From assembly GCF_016427535.1 (NCBI RefSeq), contig NZ_JAELXV010000002.1, positions 186,001 to 250,000 of the forward strand: a DNA stretch of 64,000 bases, read 5' to 3'. The stretch comes from Hymenobacter sp. BT559 (lineage in GTDB: Bacteria > Bacteroidota > Bacteroidia > Cytophagales > Hymenobacteraceae). Within the stretch, counting starts at the first letter, position 1; every line of letters starts with the position of its first letter. Position numbers and translations under genes: made by a program. Shown in pieces: positions 35,560 to 44,304 of the stretch. The notes beneath the pieces were generated by a model. It was not told the DNA's origin. It saw only the letters and a program-made list of their open reading frames with translations, and made no database searches.

Positions 35560-37116
35560 ATGGTATTCACGCCAAGCCCGATGCTTTTAAAGCTCCTGTA
35601 CACCCGCGGCAGCTTGCACAATCAGCCCGATGGCGCTGGGGTGGCTTTCAGTATCAAAAACCGGCTTGACACGGTGCGATTAACCAGTGTGAAGCAGGTG
35701 CAGCTCGACGATGTAGTAGTGCCCACGGCCAGCATCCGCCTTGACCTAGGCGGGGGCGACGTGCGCCCGGCCACCGCCCTAGGTGCCGACGGGCCACTTA
35801 ACCTACCGGTGGGGCAGGTGCTCACGTTTTTGCTGGATACGCCGCCCTTGGCAGCGGGCATGCACCGGCTGCGCGTGCAGTTCAGCACCGATGCTTTTGG
35901 CGAGCTGAGCGTGGAAGTGGAAGATGCTGTTGCGAGCCAGGATGGCCGTGTGCGCATTCCGCGGGCCGAGGGCGACGACTACGCGGCGGCCGCTATTCAG
36001 GCCCGGCAGCAATTTGCAGAAGACTTTACGGGGCAGCAGTACAAGCACCTAAAGCAGTATTCTTTTGACCCGCACGACTTGCAGGGCAACTGCGAGAGCT
36101 TTGTGGGAGTGGCCCAGGTACCGGTGGGCCTGGCCGGCCCGCTGCTGGTAGATGGTGAGCACGCGCAAGGCGAATTCCTGATTCCGCTCGCTACCACCGA
36201 GGGCACCCTGGTGGCGAGCTACAACCGCGGTATGCAGGCTCTGAACCTGTGCGGGGGCGTAAAGTGCACCGTCATCGGCGATGCCATGCAGCGGGCACCG
36301 GTGTTTGTGTTCGACGATGCCCGCGGCGCACGCGATTTTGGGCGCTGGGTGGCCGACAGCCTGCCGCAGATTAGGCCCGAAGCCGAAAGCACCTCGCGGG
36401 TTGCCAAGCTGCAGTATATTGATACTTACCTGAGCAACAAGTTTGCCTACCTGCGCTTTAACTACTCGACCGGCGATGCGGCGGGGCAGAATATGGTGGG
36501 GCGCGCCACCTTCGCGGCGTGCTCCTGGATACTGGAGCACTACCCCGGAGCACCCATCCGGCACTTCTACTTAGAGTCAAATTTTGCTACTGATAAGAAG
36601 GCTTCGCAAATCAACGTGATGCGCACGCGCGGCAAGCGCGTGGTGGCCGAGGCCACAGTGAGGCGCGACATCTTGCAGCAGCGCCTGCGCGTGACGCCCG
36701 AGCAACTAGCTTACCACGGGCAGGTTAGCAACGTAGGAGCTTTTTTGTCGGGGGCTAACAATAATGGTGCGCACTCGGCCAATGGCATCACGGCCCTTTT
36801 CATCGCCACTGGCCAAGACGTGGCCAACGTCAGCGAATCGTCGGCGGGAGTGCTGTACTCTGAGGTGACTCCGGAAGGAGATTTATACCTGAATATCACC
36901 ATCCCTTCGCTCATTGTGGCCACTTATGGCGGCGGCACGGGCCTTGCTACCCAAAACGAATGCCTGCGTATGCTGGGCTGCGTAGGCCAAGGCACAGTAA
37001 ACAAGTTTGCGGAAATAGTAGCCGGTGTCGTACTGGCCGGCGAGCTTAGCCTAGGTGCTGCCATTTCGAGTAGCGACTGGGTAAGCAGCCACGAGCAGTA
37101 CGGGCGCAACCGCTAG
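35560..37116 (+). CDS. Hydroxymethylglutaryl-CoA reductase with an extra N-terminal beta-rich domain
   Basis: Makes mevalonate from HMG-CoA, the committed step of isoprenoid synthesis by the mevalonate route. The catalytic part (about residues 150-518) has the class signatures: GNCESFVGVAQVPVGLAGPL, PLATTEGTLVASYNRGM (catalytic Glu), YLESNFATDKKASQIN (catalytic Lys), GQDVANVSESS (Asp), and GLATQNECLRMLG. The first 125 or so residues are not part of the usual enzyme; they look like a beta-sandwich with alternating strands (VKQVQLDDVVVPTASIRLD, LRVQFSTDAFGELSVEVED). The ATG at 35560 was chosen over a TTG at 35548. The C-terminal His expected in the flap is present (SSHEQYGRNR). Its terminator is at 37155-37186. 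Confidence 0.93.
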   Translation: MVFTPSPMLLKLLYTRGSLHNQPDGAGVAFSIKNRLDTVRLTSVKQVQLDDVVVPTASIRLDLGGGDVRPATALGADGPLNLPVGQVLTFLLDTPPLAAGMHRLRVQFSTDAFGELSVEVEDAVASQDGRVRIPRAEGDDYAAAAIQARQQFAEDFTGQQYKHLKQYSFDPHDLQGNCESFVGVAQVPVGLAGPLLVDGEHAQGEFLIPLATTEGTLVASYNRGMQALNLCGGVKCTVIGDAMQRAPVFVFDDARGARDFGRWVADSLPQIRPEAESTSRVAKLQYIDTYLSNKFAYLRFNYSTGDAAGQNMVGRATFAACSWILEHYPGAPIRHFYLESNFATDKKASQINVMRTRGKRVVAEATVRRDILQQRLRVTPEQLAYHGQVSNVGAFLSGANNNGAHSANGITALFIATGQDVANVSESSAGVLYSEVTPEGDLYLNITIPSLIVATYGGGTGLATQNECLRMLGCVGQGTVNKFAEIVAGVVLAGELSLGAAISSSDWVSSHEQYGRNR

Positions 37117-37154
37117 CTCCAAACTAGAACTGGGTAAGCCCCTATGTATGAAAC

Positions 37155-37186
37155 TGGCCAGCTACCCTATGGGGGGCTGGCTTTTG
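37155..37186 (+). terminator. Terminator of the HMG-CoA reductase gene
   Basis: The stem GCCAGC/GCTGGC (37157-37162 and 37176-37181) with a purine-rich loop is followed by TTTTG. It lies 38 bases after the stop. Confidence 0.7.
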
Positions 37187-37355
37187 TATAGCATTAATCT
37201 GATATTGGTTTCGTGTGCTAACCGTGTCTTATGGTGCCCTTAGTGGTTCGGTGCTCAGCTATTTAAAACCAATAGCTGCTTTTTAGGTAGGGTATTTCAG
37301 ATATAATTCTATTGTAAATCTTATTATTTATCGCAAAAAACTACTATTAACTGCT

Positions 37356-37363
37356 TAATTTTG
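37356..37363 (+). promoter_or_regulatory. -7 box (TAATTTTG) for the 37403 gene
   Basis: A perfect TAnnTTTG match about 40 bases before the ATG at 37403. It overlaps the possible TTG start at 37361, arguing for the later ATG. No clear -33 box. Confidence 0.35.
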
Positions 37364-37402
37364 AATCGCATCAGTACGCTGTGTTTCACTTTAGTAGCTG
37401 TT

Positions 37403-38140
37403 ATGATTCGCTATCTACTCGCTTGTCTGCTAACGCTAGGTGTAGGCTCGCGGGCCTATGCAAACAGCGAGCACCCAAAGCAGGCTAAGACAGGGCGTAG
37501 CACGTCGAAAGCCAGCGTTGCCTCAGCTCGCACGCTGAAAGCCCCGGCAAGTAAGCCTAAAAGCGGCATCACGCTGTACGTGCAGGAGCTTGGTAGCTTA
37601 CGTTTGGTGGGTGACTACCAACTGGCTACCCAAAACCAACCTAGCGCCGCGCAGCCCGACTCGCTAGCCGCCATGCTTTTTGCGCAGGCCGACAGTGCCG
37701 AAGCTTCTGCTCGGCGCGAAATCCGGGGCCTGTATCCCGAAACAGCTGACCTGCCCGCTTCGCTCGCACTTACGCTGCGCCACCCGGAAGCCCCAATGGG
37801 CAAGCGCCGCTTTCGGACGCGCCTGGTGCGCCCTGGTCGTTGGGGCACTCGCCGCGAGGCCGTAGAAAGCCTGACCTGCACCGATACCGGCCCCCTGGTG
37901 CTGGCGCTGCTGCCTGCCACGGCTGCTACGCCCGCTCAAGTGCTGGCTGGCCCTGGCTACGACCAGAAAGCGGTGCTTCGGCCGCTTGAGCTTAGCCAGG
38001 CGGCCGTGCTACGGCTGTGCGGCGAGCGGGCTCCTCAGGTGCGGGCATACTCCATGCTCTACAACCTTCATTTTGAGCAAGCCGATGATGTAGCACGGCT
38101 ACTCGACTACTACAATCGTATTGCGGTGGTGCAGGAGTAG
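37403..38140 (+). CDS. Hypothetical exported protein
   Basis: 245 residues. The signal peptide (MIRYLLACLLTLGVGSRAYA) is followed by a basic, Ser/Ala/Lys-rich linker (about 21-55) and a folded part with no family I recognise (starting ITLYVQELGSLRLVGDYQL, ending LLDYYNRIAVVQE). The only cysteines are two in the mature part (LTCTDT and RLCGE). An upstream TTG at 37361 would add 14 residues but overlaps a probable promoter box. It lies downstream of the HMG-CoA reductase terminator and converges with the S41 protease gene. Probably periplasmic or surface-exposed; function unknown. Confidence 0.7.
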   Translation: MIRYLLACLLTLGVGSRAYANSEHPKQAKTGRSTSKASVASARTLKAPASKPKSGITLYVQELGSLRLVGDYQLATQNQPSAAQPDSLAAMLFAQADSAEASARREIRGLYPETADLPASLALTLRHPEAPMGKRRFRTRLVRPGRWGTRREAVESLTCTDTGPLVLALLPATAATPAQVLAGPGYDQKAVLRPLELSQAAVLRLCGERAPQVRAYSMLYNLHFEQADDVARLLDYYNRIAVVQE

Positions 38141-38243
38141 CAGGCACCCTAGGCAGCCTGTGTCGGTGTGGCGCGCCACCCAAAAGCGCCCTAGGTAGCA
38201 CTACTAGCTTCACTTATATAGGAAGCGCCCCACCTGCTTTTTC

Positions 38244-39935
38244 CTACGATTGATGTAGAAGTGCTACCAGCGCGGTATCATCTTTCACAGCTTGCAGGGC
38301 TTGCTGCAGCTCGGTATCGTCTTCGCGCAGTACGGCGCGGGCGGCTTCGGGGCCATAGGCGCTCTGCGCTACATAAGCCTTAACGTAGTGGCGCACCAGC
38401 GGGGCGCAGTGCCGCAGAGCCGCCCCGCCCGCCGGTAAGCCAGCCAGCTGACCTAGGCGCCCCACGCCCGCTAGCTCGGCATCGGCGAGCTGAAACGCGG
38501 CTTGGTACTGCGCCGGGCGCAGCGCAGCTAGCTCAGCCTTATGGCGCTGATAGTAAGCTAAAGCGTAGGCACGTAGCACACCGCGGCGGCAGAGGTGCGT
38601 GAAATAAGACGAGTTTAGTAATGTATCCCGGGCCACAAAGACATCGGGCACAATGCCACCGCCACCGTACACCGCCCGGCCGTGGTCGGTGAGAAAGCGC
38701 AGCTCTTTGGCTACCGGCACGCTATCGGCCGAGGTGAGCTCGCCGTGCTTTTGGCGCTCGGCTACCTCGTGCTGGTAGGCATTGGCGTCGGCGCCGTAGG
38801 GCTTCTGAATGCAGCGGCCAGCGGGCGTATAATAGCGGGCAATGGTGAGGCGCAACTCGCCGCCATCTTGCAGCGCAATGGGCTGTTGCACCAAGCCCTT
38901 GCCAAAGGTGCGGCGGCCCACCAGCAGGGCACGGTCGTGGTCTTGCAGGGCGCCGGCCAGCACCTCAGCGGCCGAGGCGCTATTCTCGTCTACCAGCACT
39001 ACCAGCGGGCCGTGCTCCCAATCGCCGGGCACGTGGGCGTAGGTCTGGGTGTCGTATTGCTCGCCCTTGCCATCGGTATACACCAGCTTGCGCGAGCCTG
39101 CGATAAACTCGTCGGCCATGCGTGTGGCGCGGTCTAGGTAGCCGCCGGGGTTGCCGCGCAGGTCAAGCACCAAGCGCGTCATACCCTGGCGGCGCAAGCC
39201 ATCGAGTTCCTTTTTAAATTCGTCGTAGGTGCTGCCCGCAAAGCGGTTAACCTTGAGGTAGCCCGTTTGCTGGTCGGCCAGGATAGCGCCAGGTTCTACC
39301 GAAGGGTTAGGCAGGCGGCGGCGCATCACCGTAAAGCTCAGCGGCTCGGGCTGGCCGGGGCGCTGCACGGTCAGCACCACAGCACTGCTGCGAGCACCGC
39401 GCAGTAGCGCCGTGAGTTGGCTGCTGGTGAGGTGCGCGCCGGCTACCTCTTTAGTGCCCACGCGCAAAAGTTGGTCACCTAGGCGCACGCCAGCTTCTTC
39501 AGCCGGGCCGCTACGCAGGGTCGATGATACGGTGGCCGTATCCCGGAAGAAATAGAAGTCCAGGCCTACCCCCTCGAAGCTGCTTTTCAGGAAAGCATCA
39601 GCCTTCTCCCGTTCGTTGGCAGGCAGATATACCGAGTGGGGGTCAAGCTTTTCGAGCATGCGCGCTACAGCGTAGTCCGTGAGACCCTCCGTATCGGCCG
39701 AATCCACGTAGTCGCGGTCTACATAGCTCAGAATTTCCTTGAAGCGCAGGTAGGCCCGGGCCGTGCCCGCCGGGTTTTCCGACGAGGGCCTGAATGGGTT
39801 GCTAGCCACTAGCAGGCCGCTGCCAAATGCCAGCATCAGCAGCAGTGCCCAGCGCCACCGCACGCCAAAAGGACGTACGGACGGCTCCGTGGCTGAGCGC
39901 TGAGAAGAAGGCAGAACTGGCGGCAAAGCGGCCAT
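38244..39935 (-). CDS. S41 family C-terminal processing peptidase with PDZ domain
   Basis: 563 residues: an N-terminal membrane anchor (RWALLLMLAFGSGLLVA), then a helical segment (YVDSADTEGLTDYAVARMLEKLDPHS), a PDZ domain (about 110-200, FEGVGLDFYFF), and the S41 tail-specific protease domain. The Ser-Lys dyad is visible: Ser in DENSASAAEVLAG and Lys in RRTFGKGLVQQP. LVLDLRGNPGGYLD is the family strand. It probably processes envelope protein C-termini in the periplasm. A long C-terminal extension (about 100 residues after FVARDTLL) is typical of Bacteroidota members. A single gene with no obvious operon partner. Confidence 0.93.
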   Translation of the reverse strand: MAALPPVLPSSQRSATEPSVRPFGVRWRWALLLMLAFGSGLLVASNPFRPSSENPAGTARAYLRFKEILSYVDRDYVDSADTEGLTDYAVARMLEKLDPHSVYLPANEREKADAFLKSSFEGVGLDFYFFRDTATVSSTLRSGPAEEAGVRLGDQLLRVGTKEVAGAHLTSSQLTALLRGARSSAVVLTVQRPGQPEPLSFTVMRRRLPNPSVEPGAILADQQTGYLKVNRFAGSTYDEFKKELDGLRRQGMTRLVLDLRGNPGGYLDRATRMADEFIAGSRKLVYTDGKGEQYDTQTYAHVPGDWEHGPLVVLVDENSASAAEVLAGALQDHDRALLVGRRTFGKGLVQQPIALQDGGELRLTIARYYTPAGRCIQKPYGADANAYQHEVAERQKHGELTSADSVPVAKELRFLTDHGRAVYGGGGIVPDVFVARDTLLNSSYFTHLCRRGVLRAYALAYYQRHKAELAALRPAQYQAAFQLADAELAGVGRLGQLAGLPAGGAALRHCAPLVRHYVKAYVAQSAYGPEAARAVLREDDTELQQALQAVKDDTALVALLHQS

Positions 39936-40357
39936 GAGAGAAGTAGAATTATAGCGTTAAATCAATCGGATAGGGCGAGCCTATTATCAAAGCTAATACA
40001 ATTTTTGGGGGCTTGCTATAGCTGTAATAGGTGTCACGTCTATTTATATGATTAGTGATATGTTTTTCTAGGTAAGTGGCAATTAATATTGATTATTTAG
40101 ATAAAAATTCAATTTACTTATCTTCAAGTAAGGTGATTTTATGCTGTTTGTTTTATGATTAAAATTATAAAAAATAGACAGTGGAAGGTTTGAAATCAAT
40201 TAATGTCACAGCCTTTTTTGTACCGTACGAAGAGCCACAAATTGATGCGCATTTGCCTCGTCCAACGAGTTGCCGTTGGCACCTAGGGGAGCTAGCCGCC
40301 GTATCTTTGCGAGAGGCTAGTAGTAGCCACTGTTTTTCCATTTTTGCTCTTTTCGGC
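39936..40357. other. AT-rich intergenic region between the S41 and ruvX genes
   Basis: Between divergent genes; 39960-40200 is AT-rich and probably carries the S41 promoter. An in-frame extension of ruvX to 40181 exists but shows no family similarity. No other gene is seen. Confidence 0.5.
40302..40309 (+). promoter_or_regulatory. -7 box (TATCTTTG) of the ruvX-def operon
   Basis: A perfect TAnnTTTG match 49 bases upstream of the ruvX ATG at 40358. GTTGG at 40275-40279 lies near the expected -33 position but is a weak match. The placement supports the ATG at 40358 over upstream starts. Confidence 0.45.
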
Positions 40358-40777
40358 ATGGCCCGCACCCTCGCCATTGATTACGGCCACAAGCGCGTGG
40401 GCCTCGCCGTGACGGACCCGCTCGGCATGATTGCCACGCCGCTCGACACCATCCACAGCAAGGATTTGGTGGCGTTTGTGCTGGCTTACCACCAGCGCGA
40501 ACCACTGCGGGCCATCGTGGTAGGCATGCCGCGCACGCTGCTCAACGAGCCCACCGACTCGACCAGCGCCGTGGTGGGACTGCTCCGCCGCTTGCGCCGC
40601 GAACTGCCCGATGTGCCCGTGCACGAAATGGACGAGCGCTTTACTTCGCTCCTCGCCAAGCAGGCCATGCTGGCAGGTGGCCTGGGCCGCAAAGCCCGCC
40701 AGGATAAGGCTACCGTCGACAAGGTGAGCGCTACCCTTATTCTTCAGTCTTTTTTAGAATCACCGTTAAGCCAATGA
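40358..40777 (+). CDS. ruvX: Putative Holliday junction resolvase RuvX / pre-16S rRNA nuclease YqgF
   Basis: 139 residues, the usual size. An RNase H-like fold with the family start ARTLAIDYGHKRVGLAVTDP (first catalytic Asp), the strand IVVGMPRTL, and VHEMDERFTS then DKVSATLILQSFL (late Asp). In E. coli the family matures the 5' end of 16S rRNA; older annotations call it a resolvase. The ATG at 40358 fits the family start exactly. Its stop overlaps the start of def by four bases (ATGA), so the two are translated as a pair. Confidence 0.95.
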   Translation: MARTLAIDYGHKRVGLAVTDPLGMIATPLDTIHSKDLVAFVLAYHQREPLRAIVVGMPRTLLNEPTDSTSAVVGLLRRLRRELPDVPVHEMDERFTSLLAKQAMLAGGLGRKARQDKATVDKVSATLILQSFLESPLSQ

Positions 40778-41394
40778 TTTACCCGATTGTTGCAGTAGGC
40801 GACCAGGTCTTGAAGACCCGCGCCAAAGACCTGCCTGCCGACCTGCCCACCGCTGAGCTGAGCCAGCTGGTGCAGGATATGTTTGAAACGATGTACTCGG
40901 CCAGCGGTGTAGGCCTAGCCGCGCCCCAGATTGGCAAAGGCATCCGCCTATTTGTGATGGACTCGACCCCCATGGTGGAGCCTGAAGATGATGAATCAAC
41001 TACCGAGCCGCTCGATGCCGCTACCCAGGCTGCCCCGGCCGAAGTACCCGTAAAGCGCGCCTTCATCAACCCCCAGATGCTGAGCGAAACTGGCGAGCAG
41101 TGGGGCTTTGAGGAAGGCTGCCTGAGCATACCAGGCGTGCGCGAAAACGTGATGCGCTGCCCCGACATCGTGCTGCGCTACGAAGATGAAAATCGCCAGG
41201 TGCACGAGGAGGCCTTCAGCGGCATGGCCGCCCGCATCATCCAGCACGAGTACGACCACCTAGAAGGTATCTTGTTCACCGACAAGCTATCGGCCTTCAA
41301 AAAGCAATTGCTGAAAGGTAAGCTCGCCCGCATCAGTAAGGGTGATGTGCGGCACGACTACCGCATGAAATTCCCGACTAGCGGACGGCGCTAA
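40774..41394 (+). CDS. def: Peptide deformylase with acidic insertion
   Basis: 206 residues. Removes the formyl group from new proteins. All metal-enzyme motifs are present: GVGLAAPQIG (motif 1), EEGCLSIPG (motif 2, metal Cys), QHEYDHLEG (motif 3, two metal His and the catalytic Glu). Between motifs 1 and 2, about residues 68-95, there is an acidic/Ala-rich insertion (VEPEDDESTTEP...) that most bacterial deformylases lack; it should form a surface loop. It overlaps ruvX by four bases and ends in a UUCG-loop terminator. Confidence 0.96.
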   Translation: MIYPIVAVGDQVLKTRAKDLPADLPTAELSQLVQDMFETMYSASGVGLAAPQIGKGIRLFVMDSTPMVEPEDDESTTEPLDAATQAAPAEVPVKRAFINPQMLSETGEQWGFEEGCLSIPGVRENVMRCPDIVLRYEDENRQVHEEAFSGMAARIIQHEYDHLEGILFTDKLSAFKKQLLKGKLARISKGDVRHDYRMKFPTSGRR

Positions 41395-41419
41395 GCGCTC
41401 TGCTAGTTCCTAGGTCAAC

Positions 41420-41455
41420 AAAGCTGGTATATCCTTCGGGGTATGCCAGCTTTTT
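41420..41455 (+). terminator. Terminator of the ruvX-def operon
   Basis: The stem AAAGCTGGTATA.CC/GG.TATGCCAGCTTT is closed by the stable tetraloop TTCG and followed by TTTTT. It lies 26 bases after the def stop. Confidence 0.88.
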
Positions 41456-41548
41456 GCGTTTTACCGGTTACGCGGCTTGCGGCGTAGTAAGTAGGAGTAA
41501 GATAGAGAAACGCATTGTAAGCCTGCGTGCTGCACGTAATTTAGTAGC

Positions 41549-42541
41549 GTGAAGAACCGCTACTACTGGCTTTTAATACTAGGACTGCTTTTGAGCTTGC
41601 CTAGCCCTGCTCGCGCCTGGGGCTTCTACGGGCACCGGCTGCTCAATCGGCTGGCGGTGTACACGCTGCCGCCTGAGATGCTGCCGTTTTTTAAGGCCAA
41701 CATCGACTACCTGACTAACAATGCCACGCGGCCCGACTCGCGCCGCACGGTGGTGCCCACCGAGGCCCCGCGCCACTTTCTGGATGTAGATGCTTACGGC
41801 GACAGCGCCCTCACGCGCCACGGCCGAGGCCTGCCCCGCGCCTATGCCGACGCGGTGGCACTGGTGGGCGGCGAAGACTCGCTACTGCGCCACGGCATCG
41901 TGCCCTGGCAGGTGGCGCGCATGAAGGGCCAGCTTACGGCCGCCTTCCGCGACCGCGACACCGACCGCATTTTGCACCTGTCGGCCGACCTAGGGCACTA
42001 CGTGGCCGATGCCTGCGTGCCCCTGCACACCACCCGCAACTACAATGGCCAGCTTACCAACCAGCGCGGCATCCACGCGCTCTGGGAGTCGCGCCTGCCC
42101 GAGTTGAACGGCATGAACTACGACCTGCTGACGGGGCAAGCGCCTTACCTGGATAACCCCACTGAAGCCGCTTGGCTGGCCGTGGAGCACGCCCACGCGG
42201 CCCTCGACTCAGTGTTCACAATGGAGCGCCAGCTTACGGCCGAGCTTACCGAAGACCGCAAGTACGGCTATGAACAGCGCGGCCGGCAGACCATACGCAC
42301 CTACTCGCGCGAGTTTAGCCAGGCGTATCATCAGCGGCTCAATGGGCAGGTAGAACGCCAGTTGCGCTACGCGGCGCGGCTCATTGGGGCGTTCTGGTAT
42401 ACCTGCTGGGTCGATGCCGGCCAACCCGACCTGACCGAGATGGACCAGCAGCCCTCGGAAGCGGAGCAGCTAGAAATAGAGCGGGAGCGCCGGGAAGCCG
42501 CAGCCGCGCCAGTGGTCGCCATTCCAGGCCACGAGGAATAA
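41549..42541 (+). CDS. Zinc-dependent phospholipase C / S1-P1 nuclease-like exported protein
   Basis: 330 residues starting at a GTG. The signal peptide (RYYWLLILGLLLSLPSPARA) would be cut to leave Trp24 as the first mature residue, as in bacterial zinc phospholipase C and S1/P1 nucleases, where the N-terminal Trp binds zinc. Then GFYGHRLLN (His ligand), HFLDVD, and HLSADLGHYVADACVPLHTT with GIHALWE (further His, Asp and Glu ligands). It probably cleaves phosphoesters in the periplasm; lipid or nucleic acid as substrate is not clear. The tail is charged, rich in Glu and Arg (about 295-320). It stands alone between two terminators. Confidence 0.85.
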   Translation: MKNRYYWLLILGLLLSLPSPARAWGFYGHRLLNRLAVYTLPPEMLPFFKANIDYLTNNATRPDSRRTVVPTEAPRHFLDVDAYGDSALTRHGRGLPRAYADAVALVGGEDSLLRHGIVPWQVARMKGQLTAAFRDRDTDRILHLSADLGHYVADACVPLHTTRNYNGQLTNQRGIHALWESRLPELNGMNYDLLTGQAPYLDNPTEAAWLAVEHAHAALDSVFTMERQLTAELTEDRKYGYEQRGRQTIRTYSREFSQAYHQRLNGQVERQLRYAARLIGAFWYTCWVDAGQPDLTEMDQQPSEAEQLEIERERREAAAAPVVAIPGHEE

Positions 42542-42571
42542 AAAAGCGCCGACTGGTAGGCCGGCGCTTTT
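42542..42571. terminator. Bidirectional terminator between convergent genes
   Basis: The stem AAAAGCGCCG/CGGCGCTTTT lies directly after the stop of the phospholipase C-like gene and 46 bases beyond the end of the MFS gene. T4 and A4 tracts sit on the two sides. Confidence 0.75.
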
Positions 42572-42616
42572 CAGTACGACTATTATGCTTCGTTACGCTC
42601 TGCACGACAATCGGTT

Positions 42617-44104
42617 TTAAACATTCGGGTTGGCGTCGGCTAGCGAGGCTTCGTAGGCGAGGTTTTCGGCGGGCGTCAGGTTGTTGGGCAGGCGAATGTC
42701 GTCGGCGTCGTGCACGCGCAGAGTGAGTAGGCCCGAGAGTATCATCGAGCAGCCACCTAGGACTAGCGTGAGGGCCGAGTTACCACCGAACACTTGCTTG
42801 GTGAAGAAACCTAGGGTAACGCTGGCTAGCATCTGGGGCAGCACGATAAAGAAGTTGAACACGCCCATGTAGTAGCCCATTTTGTTGGAGGGCAGCGCGC
42901 CGGCCAACATGGCATAGGGAATCGATAGGATGCTAGCCCAGGCAAAGCCCACCCCAATCATGGGTAATAGCAATAGACCATCCACCGTGCGCAAATGTAT
43001 CGTAAAGCCAAATAAGTTGACAGCCGGCAAGTAGCTGTCGATAGGGTAATTGCCAATGAAGTAAATGGAAATAAGCCCTAGGCCGCCTGCTGTAAGGCAA
43101 ATGAGATGCGTGGCGCGGCGGCTCGTAGCCCGCGCTATGATAGGTAGTGTGAGAGCTGCTAAGGCTGATACACCATTGTATACCGACTGGCATACGTTCC
43201 ACCAGTCGGCCCCCTCATTGTAAAGCTTAGAGGTTGGGTCGTTGGTGTGGTATACGTAGTGCGTGATGGCAGAAGTGGCATAAATCCACATTGAGAACAG
43301 CGCTAACCAGCTAAAAAACTGAACGACCGCCAACTGACGCATCGTGCGAGGCATGTCAGCTACGCCAGCAAAGGAAGCTTTAATACCTGCCCAAAAACCA
43401 CCAGTGCGTTGTTTTTCAGCCTCAAACTCGGCCATATCTACCGGCGGGTATTCGCGAGTGGTAAGTACGGTATAAAGGACAGCAACAAAAAACACAGCGC
43501 CCCCAGTGTAGAAGGCATACGTAAGAGCCGGGGAAATATGCCCTGCCGGAGCTGTGTTGGAAAAGCCTACCAGCTTGGAATAGATAACGGGTAGTAGCGA
43601 GCCTACCACCGCTCCGATACCAATGAAAAACGTTTGGAAGCCAAAGCCTGCGGTGCGCTGATTGCTAGGTAGTAAGTCACCTACCAGCGCCCGAAAAGGC
43701 TCCATTGAAATGTTGATGCTGGCGTCCATAATCCACAGCATCCCAGCCGCCATCCATAATGCCGATACGTGAGGAACCAGCAGTAATGCCAGCGAAGCCA
43801 AAATGGCGCCTATCAGGAAATAAGGCCGCCGGCGCCCCCAGCGTGAGCTCCAAGTACGGTCAGAAAAATAACCTACAATGGGCTGCACAATAAGCCCAGT
43901 AGCCGGCGCCGCCAGCCACAAAAAGGCTAGCTCATCCTCCTTGGCACCCATCGTTTCGAAGATGCGGCTCATGTTGCCATTTTGCAGCGCGAAGCCAAAC
44001 TGGATACCTAGGAAGCCGAAGCTCATGTTCCAGATTTGCCAGAAGCTGAGGCGCGGCTTAGCCCGCAGATGAGGGTTATCGATGGTGACGCCGGAGCCTG
44101 CCAT
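42617..44104 (-). CDS. MFS sugar transporter (SLC45/GPH type)
   Basis: 495 residues with about 12 membrane helices. It resembles the sucrose/maltose H+ symporters of the SLC45-like group: IQFGFALQNGNMSRIFETMGA in helix 1, QPIVGYFSDRTWSSRWGRRRPYFL in the conserved helix 2-3 loop, and ISMEPFRALVGDLLP in helix 4-5. A large loop before helix 7 and a soluble C-terminal tail (LTPAENLAYEAS) complete it. It lies downstream of two exported GH13 enzymes on the same strand, so it probably takes up the maltose or maltodextrin they release. The 200-base gap before it holds a palindromic repeat. Confidence 0.88.
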   Translation of the reverse strand: MAGSGVTIDNPHLRAKPRLSFWQIWNMSFGFLGIQFGFALQNGNMSRIFETMGAKEDELAFLWLAAPATGLIVQPIVGYFSDRTWSSRWGRRRPYFLIGAILASLALLLVPHVSALWMAAGMLWIMDASINISMEPFRALVGDLLPSNQRTAGFGFQTFFIGIGAVVGSLLPVIYSKLVGFSNTAPAGHISPALTYAFYTGGAVFFVAVLYTVLTTREYPPVDMAEFEAEKQRTGGFWAGIKASFAGVADMPRTMRQLAVVQFFSWLALFSMWIYATSAITHYVYHTNDPTSKLYNEGADWWNVCQSVYNGVSALAALTLPIIARATSRRATHLICLTAGGLGLISIYFIGNYPIDSYLPAVNLFGFTIHLRTVDGLLLLPMIGVGFAWASILSIPYAMLAGALPSNKMGYYMGVFNFFIVLPQMLASVTLGFFTKQVFGGNSALTLVLGGCSMILSGLLTLRVHDADDIRLPNNLTPAENLAYEASLADANPNV

Positions 44105-44171
44105 TGGAAGAAAACGGGGATAGGGTGGGATATTTAGTCTAGAAAGGTAAGCACCGAAATCGATTCAGAAA

Positions 44172-44304
44172 ACGGTAAGAATGATGCCTGTCAAGCTGAG
44201 CGAAGCGCAGCGAAGTCCGAAGTATCTCGCGTGGTGCAGTAATTTCTAGCGTTTGGTTTTACTGCGCTACACTAGCTGCTTTGCTGCGCTCAACATGACG
44301 AACG
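44172..44304. repeat. Palindromic repeat element related to the one at 26181-26292
   Basis: An imperfect inverted repeat (left part GTCAAGCTGAGCGAAGCGCAG, here split as GTCAAGCTGAGCG then AAGCGCAG; right part TTGCTGCGCTCAACATGAC). It contains TCTCGCGTGGTGCAGTAA (44224-44241), an 18-base exact match to the complement of 26243-26260. It lies inside the GH13-MFS gene string and could affect read-through. Confidence 0.65.
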
